The position numbers and the translations under genes are program-made. Below are positions 51,990 through 60,186 of a DNA stretch of 64,000 nt, in pieces. Under the pieces are notes generated by a model. It ran no database searches. It saw only the letters and a list, made by a program, of their open reading frames with translations, and was not told the origin of the DNA. Source of the stretch: Pseudomonas gozinkensis (lineage in GTDB: Bacteria; Pseudomonadota; Gammaproteobacteria; Pseudomonadales; Pseudomonadaceae); assembly GCF_014863585.1 (NCBI RefSeq), contig NZ_CP062253.1, positions 5,145,001 through 5,209,000 of the forward strand, in the 5' to 3' direction. The first letter of the stretch is position 1. Each line of letters begins with the position of its first letter.

Positions 51990-53138
51990 ATGCTGCGTCG
52001 CCGCATGCTGATCATGTTGGGTGTTGTACTGCTGATCGTTCTGCTTCTCGCCGGTTACAAGGCCTTCTCGATCTATACGATGATCCAGGGCTTTTCCAGA
52101 CCGAAGCCGCCGATCAGCGTTGCCGTGGCCACGGCTGTCGAACGCCCGTGGCAGATGCGCCTGCCCACCGTCGGTACGCTGAAGGCGCTGCAAGGCGTCG
52201 ACCTGAGTCTGGAGAACGCCGGCACCGTCACCGAGCTGAAATTCGAATCGGGACAGAAGGTCAAGGCCGGCCAACCGTTGCTGCAACTGGACAGCGCCGT
52301 CGAAGCCGCCTTCCTCGAAACCGCCAAGGCCGATCTCGGCCTCGCACAGCTGGATTACGGTCGCGGCAGCCAGCTCGTCGGCAGCAGTGCCATCTCCAAG
52401 GGCGAATTCGACCGGCTCTCGGCGCAGCTGCAAAAGAACAAGGCCACGGTCAATCAACTCAATGCGGCGCTGGCGAAAAAACGCATCGTCGCGCCCTTCA
52501 GCGGCACCATTGGCATCCGCCTCGTCGACATCGGCGACTACCTCGCCAGCGGCACCAAGATCGCCACCCTGCAGGATCTGAGCAGCCTCTACGCCGATTT
52601 CTACGTGCCTGAACAGTCGGTGCCGAAACTGGCCATCGGTCAGCCGGTGCAGGTTACGGTCGCGGCGTATCCCGGCCAGAACTTCACCGGCGCCATCAGC
52701 GCCATCAACCCGATCGTCGAAAGCACCACCCGCAACATCCTGGTACGCGCCACCCTGGCCAACCCCGATGGCAAATTGCTGCCGGGCATGTTCACCAGCA
52801 TCGAAGTGCTGCTGCCGGATCCGCAGAAACACATCGTGGTCCCGGAAAGCGCGATCACCTATACCCTCTACGGCAACTCGACGTACGTGGTCACCCAGAA
52901 GAAAGCCGAAGACGGCACCGTCGAAAAGGACGACAAGGGCCAGCCGGTGCTGATCGCCGAGCGTCGGTTCGTCGAGACCGGCGAACGCCGCGATGGCCAG
53001 GTGATGATCAACAAGGGCGTGCAGAGCGGCGAACAGGTGGTGACGGCCGGCCAGATCAAACTGGACAACGGCGCCCACATTGCCATCAGCGACGACAAGA
53101 CCCTCGGCGAGCAGAACAGTCCGCCCCGCGCCGACTGA
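51990..53138 (+). CDS. mexV: RND efflux membrane fusion protein
   Basis: A 382-residue periplasmic adaptor with an uncleaved N-terminal helix (residues 5-28) instead of a lipobox. Lipoyl half-motifs flank a short alpha-hairpin (LQGVDLSLENAGTVTELKFESGQKVKAGQPLLQLD and KKRIVAPFSGTIGIRLVDIGDYL). A beta-barrel and a membrane-proximal domain follow. It links the RND pump to an outer-membrane channel such as OprM, which is not encoded here. Start 51990 follows a GGAA. Name from synteny with PAO1 mexVW (memory). Confidence 0.85.
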   Translation: MLRRRMLIMLGVVLLIVLLLAGYKAFSIYTMIQGFSRPKPPISVAVATAVERPWQMRLPTVGTLKALQGVDLSLENAGTVTELKFESGQKVKAGQPLLQLDSAVEAAFLETAKADLGLAQLDYGRGSQLVGSSAISKGEFDRLSAQLQKNKATVNQLNAALAKKRIVAPFSGTIGIRLVDIGDYLASGTKIATLQDLSSLYADFYVPEQSVPKLAIGQPVQVTVAAYPGQNFTGAISAINPIVESTTRNILVRATLANPDGKLLPGMFTSIEVLLPDPQKHIVVPESAITYTLYGNSTYVVTQKKAEDGTVEKDDKGQPVLIAERRFVETGERRDGQVMINKGVQSGEQVVTAGQIKLDNGAHIAISDDKTLGEQNSPPRAD

Positions 53139-53151
53139 TCAAGGAAACCCC

Positions 53152-56100
53152 ATGGCTTTTACCGATCCGTTCATCCGTCGCCCGGTGCTCGCCACCGTGG
53201 TCAGCCTGCTGATTGTGCTGCTGGGTTTCCAGGCCTGGAGCAAGCTGCCGTTGCGCCAATATCCGCAAATGGAAAACGCCCTGATCACGGTGACCACCGC
53301 GTACCCCGGGGCCAACGCCGAAACCATCCAGGGCTACATCACCCAGCCGATGCAACAGAGCCTGGCCAGCGCCGAGGGCATCGACTACATGACCTCGGTC
53401 AGTCGTCAGAACTTCTCGGTGATTTCGATCTACGCGCGCATCGGTTCCAACAGTGACCGGCTGTTCACCGAGCTGCTGGCCAAGGCCAACGAGGTGAAGA
53501 ACAAACTGCCTCAGGACGCCGAGGACCCGGTGCTGAGCAAAGAGGCCGCCGATGCCTCGGCGCTGATGTACATCAGCTTCTTCAGCAAGGAGCTCAACAA
53601 CCCGCAGATCACCGACTACCTGTCGCGGGTGATCCAGCCAAAACTGGCGACCCTGCCGGGTATGGCCGAGGCGGAGATTCTCGGCAATCAGGTGTTCGCC
53701 ATGCGCCTGTGGATCGACCCGGTGAAACTCGCCGGTTTCGGCCTCAGCGCCAGCGACGTGACCAACGCGGTGCGCCAGTACAACTTCCTCTCCGCCGCCG
53801 GCGAAGTGAAAGGCGAGTACGTGGTCACCAGCATCAACGCCAACACCGAACTGAAGTCCGCCGAAGCCTTCGGCAAGATCCCGCTAAAAGTCAGTGGCGA
53901 CAGCCGGGTGTTGCTCAGCGATGTGGCACGGGTGGAGATGGGCGCGGAAAACTACAACTCCATCAGTTCGTTCGGTGGTACGCCTTCGGTGTACATCGGA
54001 ATCAAGGCCACGCCCGGCGCCAACCCGCTGGACGTGATCAAGGAAGTGCGCAAGATCATGCCGGAGCTGGAGGCCCAGCTACCGCCCAACCTCAAGAGCG
54101 AGATCGCCTACGACGCCACGCTGTTCATCCAGGCCTCAATCGACGAAGTGGTGAAAACCCTGTTCGAAGCGGTGCTGATCGTGATCGTGGTGGTGTTCCT
54201 GTTCCTCGGTGCGCTGCGTTCAGTGGTCATTCCGGTGGTGACCATTCCCCTGTCGATGATCGGCGTGATGTTCTTCATGCAGATGATGGGCTACTCGATC
54301 AACCTGCTGACCCTGCTGGCGATGGTGCTGGCCATCGGGCTGGTGGTCGACGACGCGATTGTGGTGGTGGAAAACATCCACCGGCACATCGAGGAAGGCA
54401 AGACACCGCTGGACGCCGCGCTCGAAGGCGCCCGGGAAATCGCCATGCCGGTGGTGTCGATGACCATCACCCTGGCGGCGGTGTACGCACCGATCGGTTT
54501 TCTCACCGGGCTGACGGGGGCGCTGTTCAAGGAGTTTGCATTGACCCTCGCCGGGGCGGTGGTGATCTCCGGCGTCGTCGCCCTGACCCTGTCGCCGATG
54601 ATGTGCGCCGTGCTGCTGCGCCATGACGAAAACCCCAGCGGTCTGGCCCATCGCCTCGACCGGATTTTCGACAGCCTCAAGCGGCGCTATCAGAGCATGC
54701 TCCACGGCACGCTAAACACCCGGCCGGTGGTGCTGGTGTTTGCGGTGATCGTGCTGTGCCTGATTCCGGTGCTGCTCAAGTTCACCAAATCGGAACTGGC
54801 GCCTGACGAGGATCAGGGCATCATTTTCATGATGGCCAACGCTCCGCAGCCGACCAACCTCGATTACCTGAACACCTACACCGACGAGTTCATCAAGATC
54901 TTCAAGGAGTTTCCGGAGTACTACTCCTCGTTCCAGATCAACGGCTATAACGGCGTGCAGAGCGGCATCGGCGGTTTCCTGCTCAAGCCGTGGAACGAAC
55001 GCAGCCGCACGCAAATGGAAATCCTCCCGCAGGTACAGGGCAAACTCGAAGGCATTCCGGGCCTGCAGATCTTCGGTTTCAACCTGCCGTCGCTGCCCGG
55101 CACCGGCGAAGGCCTGCCGTTCGAGTTCGTGATCAACACCGCCAACGACTACGAGCTGTTGCTGCAAGTGGCTGACCGGATCAAGAAGCGCGCCATGGAG
55201 TCTGGCAAGTTCGCCTTCGTCGACCTGGACCTGGCTTTCGACAAACCCGAAGTGGTGGTCGACATCGACCGCGCCAAGGCCGCGCAGATGGGCGTTTCGA
55301 TGCAGGATCTGGGCGGTACCCTCGCCACCTTGCTGGGCGAAGCCGAGATCAACCGGTTCACCATCGAGGGCCGCAGCTACAAGGTCATCGCCCAGGTCGA
55401 ACGGGCCTACCGCGACAACCCGGACTGGCTGAACAACTACTACGTGAAAAACACCCAGGGCGAACTGCTGCCGCTATCGACCCTGATCACCGTGACCGAC
55501 CGCGCACGACCGCGACAACTCAATCAGTTCCAGCAACTCAACGCCGCGAAGCTGTCCGGCTTTCCACTGGTGAGCATGGGCGAGGCCATCGACAGCGTGG
55601 TGCAGATCGCCCGTGAGGAAGCCCCGGCCGGTTTTGCCTTCGATTACGGCGGCGCATCCCGGCAGTTCGTTCAGGAAGGCAGCGCGCTGTGGGTCACCTT
55701 CGCCCTGGCCCTGGCGATCATTTTCCTGGTGCTGGCGGCGCAGTTCGAAAGCTTCCGCGATCCGCTGGTGATTCTGGTGACCGTGCCGTTGTCGATCTGC
55801 GGGGCGCTGATTCCGCTGTTCCTCGGCTGGTCGAGCATGAACATCTATACCCAGGTCGGGCTGGTGACGCTGATCGGGCTGATCAGCAAGCACGGGATCC
55901 TGATTGTCGAGTTCGCCAACCAGTTGCGCAAGGAGAAGGGCCTCACGCCTCGGGAGGCGGTGGAGGAAGCGGCGGCGATTCGTCTGCGTCCGGTGTTGAT
56001 GACCACCGCAGCGATGGTGTTCGGCATGGTGCCGCTGATCGTGGCCACCGGCGCCGGCGCCGTCAGCCGGTTCGACATCGGAACCGTGATTGCCACAGGG

Positions 56101-56181
56101 ATGTCGATCGGAACGTTGTTCACGCTGTTTGTCCTGCCCTGCGTTTACACCGTGCTGGCGAAACCCGATCCCAAGCCATGA
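53152..56181 (+). CDS. mexW: RND multidrug efflux permease
   Basis: A 1009-residue HAE1-type inner-membrane pump beginning MAFTDPFIRRPVLATVVSLLIVLLGFQAW. Twelve helices and two large periplasmic loops are predicted. The proton-relay Asp pair is in GLVVDDAIVVVENIHRH, and the C-terminal repeat GLVTLIGLISKHGILIVEFAN lies in helix 10. AAGGAA is 7 bases upstream, 13 bases after mexV. It expels drugs using the proton gradient. No local regulator or outer-membrane gene accompanies the pair. Confidence 0.92.
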   Translation: MAFTDPFIRRPVLATVVSLLIVLLGFQAWSKLPLRQYPQMENALITVTTAYPGANAETIQGYITQPMQQSLASAEGIDYMTSVSRQNFSVISIYARIGSNSDRLFTELLAKANEVKNKLPQDAEDPVLSKEAADASALMYISFFSKELNNPQITDYLSRVIQPKLATLPGMAEAEILGNQVFAMRLWIDPVKLAGFGLSASDVTNAVRQYNFLSAAGEVKGEYVVTSINANTELKSAEAFGKIPLKVSGDSRVLLSDVARVEMGAENYNSISSFGGTPSVYIGIKATPGANPLDVIKEVRKIMPELEAQLPPNLKSEIAYDATLFIQASIDEVVKTLFEAVLIVIVVVFLFLGALRSVVIPVVTIPLSMIGVMFFMQMMGYSINLLTLLAMVLAIGLVVDDAIVVVENIHRHIEEGKTPLDAALEGAREIAMPVVSMTITLAAVYAPIGFLTGLTGALFKEFALTLAGAVVISGVVALTLSPMMCAVLLRHDENPSGLAHRLDRIFDSLKRRYQSMLHGTLNTRPVVLVFAVIVLCLIPVLLKFTKSELAPDEDQGIIFMMANAPQPTNLDYLNTYTDEFIKIFKEFPEYYSSFQINGYNGVQSGIGGFLLKPWNERSRTQMEILPQVQGKLEGIPGLQIFGFNLPSLPGTGEGLPFEFVINTANDYELLLQVADRIKKRAMESGKFAFVDLDLAFDKPEVVVDIDRAKAAQMGVSMQDLGGTLATLLGEAEINRFTIEGRSYKVIAQVERAYRDNPDWLNNYYVKNTQGELLPLSTLITVTDRARPRQLNQFQQLNAAKLSGFPLVSMGEAIDSVVQIAREEAPAGFAFDYGGASRQFVQEGSALWVTFALALAIIFLVLAAQFESFRDPLVILVTVPLSICGALIPLFLGWSSMNIYTQVGLVTLIGLISKHGILIVEFANQLRKEKGLTPREAVEEAAAIRLRPVLMTTAAMVFGMVPLIVATGAGAVSRFDIGTVIATGMSIGTLFTLFVLPCVYTVLAKPDPKP

Positions 56182-56202
56182 TAAAAAACCATGACGCAAT
56201 AA

Positions 56203-56228
56203 AAAGGCCTCGCATCAGCGAGGCCTTT
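56203..56228. terminator. bidirectional terminator between mexW and the 56258 gene
   Basis: AAAGGCCTCGC stem with an ATCA loop and complement. Five Ts follow on the minus strand and three on the plus strand. Serves convergent genes. Confidence 0.88.
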
Positions 56229-56257
56229 GGCTCTTGAAGAAAGAGATTTCAATCGAT

Positions 56258-56485
56258 TCAACTCTGCGGCCTCATCCCTTGAGAAAGTCCGAACATGAAC
56301 AGCAACAGATCATGGTCCGGCTGAGTGGCCACGGCAGCTTTCGCCACCCGTGGCATCGGGCAATGCGGATCGCTCGCCGAGGCGCCGATCACCTGCATGC
56401 GTGGCTGTTCCCAGGCCGCCACCGCCAATGATGCAACTGCCAAGGCTCCTACCAGAAACAAACCTCGTGCAATTTCTAGTTTCAT
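56258..56485 (-). CDS. small secreted hypothetical protein, 75 residues
   Basis: The N-terminal signal peptide (residues 1-24, LFLVGALAVASLAVAA) is followed by a 50-residue mature part with one Cys-Pro (DPHCPMPRVAKAAVA). No domain is recognised. AAGG is 11 bases before the ATG. It follows the inaA-like gene by 2 bases on the same strand, so it is the last gene of the methyltransferase operon and shares its ColR-type control. Confidence 0.6.
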   Translation of the reverse strand: MKLEIARGLFLVGALAVASLAVAAWEQPRMQVIGASASDPHCPMPRVAKAAVATQPDHDLLLFMFGLSQGMRPQS

Positions 56486-56487
56486 CG

Positions 56488-57201
56488 CTATAAACCTTTG
56501 ATAGCGCTGCCAAACGCCGTCTCATAAAAGTAGACGAGTTTTTTCCAGTCGGTAGCGCTGAACGACGAGTGGCGGCGCAGTTGCTTCATGTCATGGGCGG
56601 CCGCGCGATGAGCGGTCAGACGCTGACGGCATTTCTCCAGATCGATCAGGGCGACTTCGACCTTGGCCGAATCACCTTCACCGCTCACCCGCACAAAGAC
56701 GTGCTTGATGTAAATGCAGCTGTGCTGCCAACGGCCCTTGTGCATGCGCGCCAGGTTTTCGGCAAGGTCCTTGAGCACTCGCTCATACACCGCTTCACCG
56801 TACTGCTCGCGACCACCGCCGGCTTCCCAATGCTCAAGTTCCTGAAAGCCATCGAGCGATTTGGTCACCAACAGCGCGCGCCACTTGTGCTGAGGATCGG
56901 GCTGAGCACCGCAAAAAACAATTTCCGGCACCCGGACGCCAAGTCTGGATACACCGGTCAGAGCATCCAGTTCGCGCAACACGGTCGGTCGACCGAACGG
57001 ATGCAGCCAGCTACGATAGATATGTCCGGTCTGGCGTTTGGCATACAGCAGTTGGCCTTCGCGTCCCATGACCCGTTGCACACCACTTTCGCCACCACGG
57101 CGCACATTGGGCTCTTCGACCCACTCGCCGCGCTGGTTCCAGTAGTAGTCGAAGCGATCCTTGGGAGCGACTTCCGCGTCTGCTGCAAATTGCACTGCCA
57201 T
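56488..57201 (-). CDS. inaA: InaA/WaaP-type lipopolysaccharide kinase family protein
   Basis: A 237-residue protein of the Kdo/WaaP kinase family. The body includes QTGHIYRSWLHPFGRPTVLRELDAL, NLARMHKGRWQHSCIYIKHVFVRV and VALIDLEKCR. The catalytic-loop Asp of WaaP-type kinases seems replaced by Ser (HSC), while the magnesium-binding IDLEK is kept, so activity is uncertain. ATG 57201 has GAGG 7 bases upstream, 4 bases after the methyltransferase stop. In P. fluorescens WCS365 this methyltransferase/wapQ-type operon sits beside colRS (memory). Confidence 0.82.
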   Translation of the reverse strand: MAVQFAADAEVAPKDRFDYYWNQRGEWVEEPNVRRGGESGVQRVMGREGQLLYAKRQTGHIYRSWLHPFGRPTVLRELDALTGVSRLGVRVPEIVFCGAQPDPQHKWRALLVTKSLDGFQELEHWEAGGGREQYGEAVYERVLKDLAENLARMHKGRWQHSCIYIKHVFVRVSGEGDSAKVEVALIDLEKCRQRLTAHRAAAHDMKQLRRHSSFSATDWKKLVYFYETAFGSAIKGL

Positions 57202-57205
57202 CCTC

Positions 57206-57874
57206 TTACCTCTTGCGTAATACGTAAACTCGCCACATGGCATAGAGCGGAATGAAGTCCAGTTGTTCCTGGATACGGAATCCCGCGTCTTCGAATTCCT
57301 TTTCAACTGTTGCGGCCGGTAACACAAACCGGTTCTGGTAACCTTCCTGCCCGCGCTTTTTCTCGGCGCGCTTGCGTTTCCAGGCTTTGAAATTTCCATC
57401 AACCCACAATGAAATGATCACACTGTCCCGGGTGACACGCTCGAACTCGCGCAGAATCGCCCGGCGGTGTTCGGCTTCACCGATGTGGTGCAGCAGTCGC
57501 ATGCAGAAAATGCTGTCGACGGCGTTATCAGGCAAGGCAATGTCGAACGCAGACGTGTGCAAAGGTTGTACCCGTTTCACCACATCCGCCGGTTGTGCCT
57601 GCATGGCGGTCTTGATCATCGACTCGGAGTTGTCCGCTCCGATGATCACCCGATTAGGCTTTTCCGCCAGCAATGGCCAGAAACGTCCTGCACCGCATGG
57701 CAGATCCAGCACCAGTCCCGGCTCGCCGACAAGGGTCAACGCCTTGCGAGCCAACTGCTGATCCCGCCAGTTGGACAAACGACGCCCCAGACCGTCCTGA
57801 TGTTTGCGCAGGTATTTCTGCGCATGGTTGTCGTCGTACTTTTCGGAAAAATCGAGCTTGATCGGACCGGCCAT
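57206..57874 (-). CDS. class I SAM-dependent methyltransferase (orf222-like)
   Basis: A 222-residue Rossmann methyltransferase. Motif I is LVLDLPCGAGRFWPLL, the acidic residue after strand 2 is IIGADNSESM, and ALPDNAVDSIFCMRLLHHI is motif IV. It ends FIPLYAMWRVYVLRKR. ATG 57874 follows AGGAG by 9 bases. It is the first gene of an operon with inaA and the 75-residue gene. Its length equals the orf222 product reported next to colRS in P. fluorescens WCS365 (memory). A ColR-box-like site lies 70 bases upstream. An LPS or membrane-lipid substrate is inferred. Confidence 0.87.
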   Translation of the reverse strand: MAGPIKLDFSEKYDDNHAQKYLRKHQDGLGRRLSNWRDQQLARKALTLVGEPGLVLDLPCGAGRFWPLLAEKPNRVIIGADNSESMIKTAMQAQPADVVKRVQPLHTSAFDIALPDNAVDSIFCMRLLHHIGEAEHRRAILREFERVTRDSVIISLWVDGNFKAWKRKRAEKKRGQEGYQNRFVLPAATVEKEFEDAGFRIQEQLDFIPLYAMWRVYVLRKR

Positions 57875-57943
57875 CACCAGGACTCCTGAATTACTGATGA
57901 CGCCACCTTAAGCAGCGTCGTGTCAGCGTCAGGTCATCCCTTT

Positions 57944-57959
57944 GTGAAAAAAATGTCAT
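57944..57959 (-). promoter_or_regulatory. ColR-box-like site upstream of the methyltransferase operon
   Basis: Reads ATGACATTTTTTTCAC on the minus strand and contains the TTTTTCAC core I recall for P. putida ColR. Its 3' end is 70 bases before the start at 57874. GACCTGAC follows 8 bases later, as it also does near the 60101 site. Confidence 0.6.
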
Positions 57960-58035
57960 GTAAATCGACAAACTATTTCAAGGTTATACAGGATTTAGAC
58001 AGATTGGAGGCACTCTCGTGTGATAGAAACACCGG

Positions 58036-59310
58036 TCAGCGCTTGCCCAGATCCACCTCGAAACGGCAGCCATTGGGCTCCATCGTGCTCAATGTGACGC
58101 TCCATCCCTGGTTCTCGCAGATGCGTTGAACCAATGACAGGCCCAATCCCAGACCTTCGCCGCGCTTTTCGTTGCCGCGCACGAAGGGCTGGAACATGGC
58201 TTCGCGCTTTTCCTCGGGAATACCGACACCGGAATCCTCGACCACAAAACCGTTGGCATTGAGCGTCAAGCGAATGAACCCTTGCTCGGTGTAGTGCAAG
58301 GCGTTACGCAGCAAGTTGCCCATCACGGCATTGAGCAGCGTCGCGTTGTAACGGGTGCCGGGGGGATTACCCGGCTCGAAAATCAGCTGCAAGCCCTTGG
58401 ATTCGATGGGTTCGCGCCACAGGCACAGCAAGCTGTCAGCCACTTGCGAGAGGTTATGCTGGGGCGCCGCACCTGCGTCTTCACGCTGGGCGCGAGCGAG
58501 CATCAGGAAAGTTTGCACCAGCTCACGCATCTCTTCGCTGGCCCGCGCAATACGCTGAACCTGGGCCTTGCCACGCTGGTCGATTCCCGGGTTTTCCAGC
58601 AGCAGTTCACAGGAGCTGGCCAACACCATCAGCGGTGTACGCAATTCGTGGCTGACGTCGCTGGTGAACAATCGCTCCCGCGTCAGCGCCTGACGCAAAC
58701 GCCCAAGCGTGGCATCGAACGCCACCGCCAGTTCGCCCACCTCGTCTGCCGCGTAATCCGGCGCCAACGGAGGCGCCAGCCCGAGCAACTGGTCGCGATG
58801 GCGCACCTGGCGGGCAAGTCGCACCACCGGGGCCATCACCTTGCGCGCCAGCACCCAGCCAAGGAATACCGCCAGCGCCAGACTGAGCACGAAGCCCACC
58901 AGTACGACGGCGAACAGTACGCGCTCGCGCTCTTCGAAATCGCTTTGATCTTGCAGCAGCACATAACGCCGACCATCGACGATCTCGACCATCGCGTGAT
59001 ACGACAACTGCTCGCGAAAGACTTCATGGAAACCCGAATCCAGGTGCCGCAGGTCCTTGGGCAGCTCGAAATCGCCCGGCCCGCCGCTGAAGTAGAACAG
59101 TTGATCCGGCTCCGGCCGGTGGCTCCAGTCCGAGACGTTGTCCATCAGCAGCAGTCGTTGCAGGTCCCCGCCCAGCCCGGCGGAAATCAGTTTTTCCTCG
59201 ACCAGGTGCACGGTCGCGACGATGCCCATCGCAAACGCCCCGGCCACCAGCGCGCTCATCAGCGCAAAGGCGATGATGATCCGCTGGGCAAGGCTCTGCT
59301 TAAACTCCAT
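58036..59310 (-). CDS. colS: sensor histidine kinase ColS
   Basis: A 424-residue membrane kinase. Two TM helices (about residues 11-33 and 131-153) bracket a ~97-residue periplasmic sensor, then HAMP, HisKA (VSHELRTPLM) and HATPase_c (NLLRNALHY, DSGVGI, GLGLGLSLV). The sensor keeps His35, Glu38, Glu96, His105 and the ExxE pair Glu126/Glu129, the residues I recall as Fe(III)/Zn-sensing in P. putida ColS. The start overlaps colR by 11 bases. It controls membrane-integrity genes through ColR. Confidence 0.93.
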   Translation of the reverse strand: MEFKQSLAQRIIIAFALMSALVAGAFAMGIVATVHLVEEKLISAGLGGDLQRLLLMDNVSDWSHRPEPDQLFYFSGGPGDFELPKDLRHLDSGFHEVFREQLSYHAMVEIVDGRRYVLLQDQSDFEERERVLFAVVLVGFVLSLALAVFLGWVLARKVMAPVVRLARQVRHRDQLLGLAPPLAPDYAADEVGELAVAFDATLGRLRQALTRERLFTSDVSHELRTPLMVLASSCELLLENPGIDQRGKAQVQRIARASEEMRELVQTFLMLARAQREDAGAAPQHNLSQVADSLLCLWREPIESKGLQLIFEPGNPPGTRYNATLLNAVMGNLLRNALHYTEQGFIRLTLNANGFVVEDSGVGIPEEKREAMFQPFVRGNEKRGEGLGLGLSLVQRICENQGWSVTLSTMEPNGCRFEVDLGKR

Positions 59311-59983
59311 CGCGGCCCTCGGCCAGGCGATAACCTACGCCGTGCACGGTGTGCAGCAACGGTTTGGCAAACGGTTTGTCGATCACCTGACGCAACTGGT
59401 GAACGTGGCTGCGCAGGCTGTCGCTGTCCGGGCAGTCATCGCCCCACAGCGCTTCTTCGAGAATTTCCCGGCGCAGCACATGCGGGCTCTTTTGCATCAG
59501 CACCGCCAGCAGTTTGAGGCCGACCGGGTTGAGCTTGAGCAATTTGCCCTCGCGGGTCACCTCCAGGGTGTCAAGGTCGTAGCTCAGATCGCCGACCTGC
59601 AGGGCACGCCGGCCGCCGCCCTGGGTGCGGCGCATCACGGCTTCGACCCGGGCCGCCAGTTCCGACAGCGCAAACGGCTTGACCAGATAATCGTCGGCCC
59701 CGGACTTGAAGCCTTGCAAGCGGTCATCGAGCTGATCGCGGGCGGTGAGCATGATCACCGGCGTATCGCGACGGGCGTCTTCGCGCAGGCGCTTGCACAG
59801 GGTATAGCCGTCGATGCCCGGCAGCATGATGTCGAGCACGATCAGGTCGTAATGCTCGGTGGCGGCCAGATGCAGGCCCGACAGACCGTCCTGGGCGCAA
59901 TCGACGGTGTAGCCTTTAAGCCCCAGGTAATCGGCCAGATTGGCCAGGATATCGCGGTTGTCTTCGACCAATAGAATTCGCAT
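59300..59983 (-). CDS. colR: response regulator ColR
   Basis: A 227-residue OmpR-family regulator. The receiver domain has Asp in VLDIMLPGIDG (about residue 51), Thr/Lys in MLTARD and LVKPF. A winged helix follows (LKLNPVGLKLLAVLMQKSPHVLRREILEEALWGDD, RSHVHQLRQVIDKPF). ATG 59983 sits 5 bases after GGAGGAGG. It is divergent from the LTA-synthase-like gene across 203 bases, and ColR-type sites lie before that gene and before the methyltransferase gene. Confidence 0.95.
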   Translation of the reverse strand: MRILLVEDNRDILANLADYLGLKGYTVDCAQDGLSGLHLAATEHYDLIVLDIMLPGIDGYTLCKRLREDARRDTPVIMLTARDQLDDRLQGFKSGADDYLVKPFALSELAARVEAVMRRTQGGGRRALQVGDLSYDLDTLEVTREGKLLKLNPVGLKLLAVLMQKSPHVLRREILEEALWGDDCPDSDSLRSHVHQLRQVIDKPFAKPLLHTVHGVGYRLAEGRDGV

Positions 59984-60100
59984 GGGCACCTCCTCCGTAC
60001 ACGGTAGCGGCCGTCTTGGCCCGCGCAGCTTACGACCATCGCCGACTCAGGGCTAGGGCGGCAAGCCTCACAAATCGAGTCTTTCAACCAAATTCATTCC

Positions 60101-60116
60101 TTAACAAGTTTTTCAC
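60101..60116 (+). promoter_or_regulatory. ColR-box-like site upstream of the LTA-synthase-like gene
   Basis: TTAACAAGTTTTTCAC with the TTTTTCAC core; its 3' end is 71 bases before the start at 60187, the same spacing as the 57944 site. GACCTGAC follows 11 bases downstream. Confidence 0.6.
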
Positions 60117-60186
60117 TATCGGTTCACGACCTGACTACAGTGACAAGGCGAGACTCTCGCGCCATTAGATATAAGGAATGTAGACA

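Noticed and set aside
50766..53078. About 770-codon open frame antisense to the DUF1513 gene and mexV
   Set aside because: It spans two clear plus-strand genes and the gap between them and looks like complement noise.
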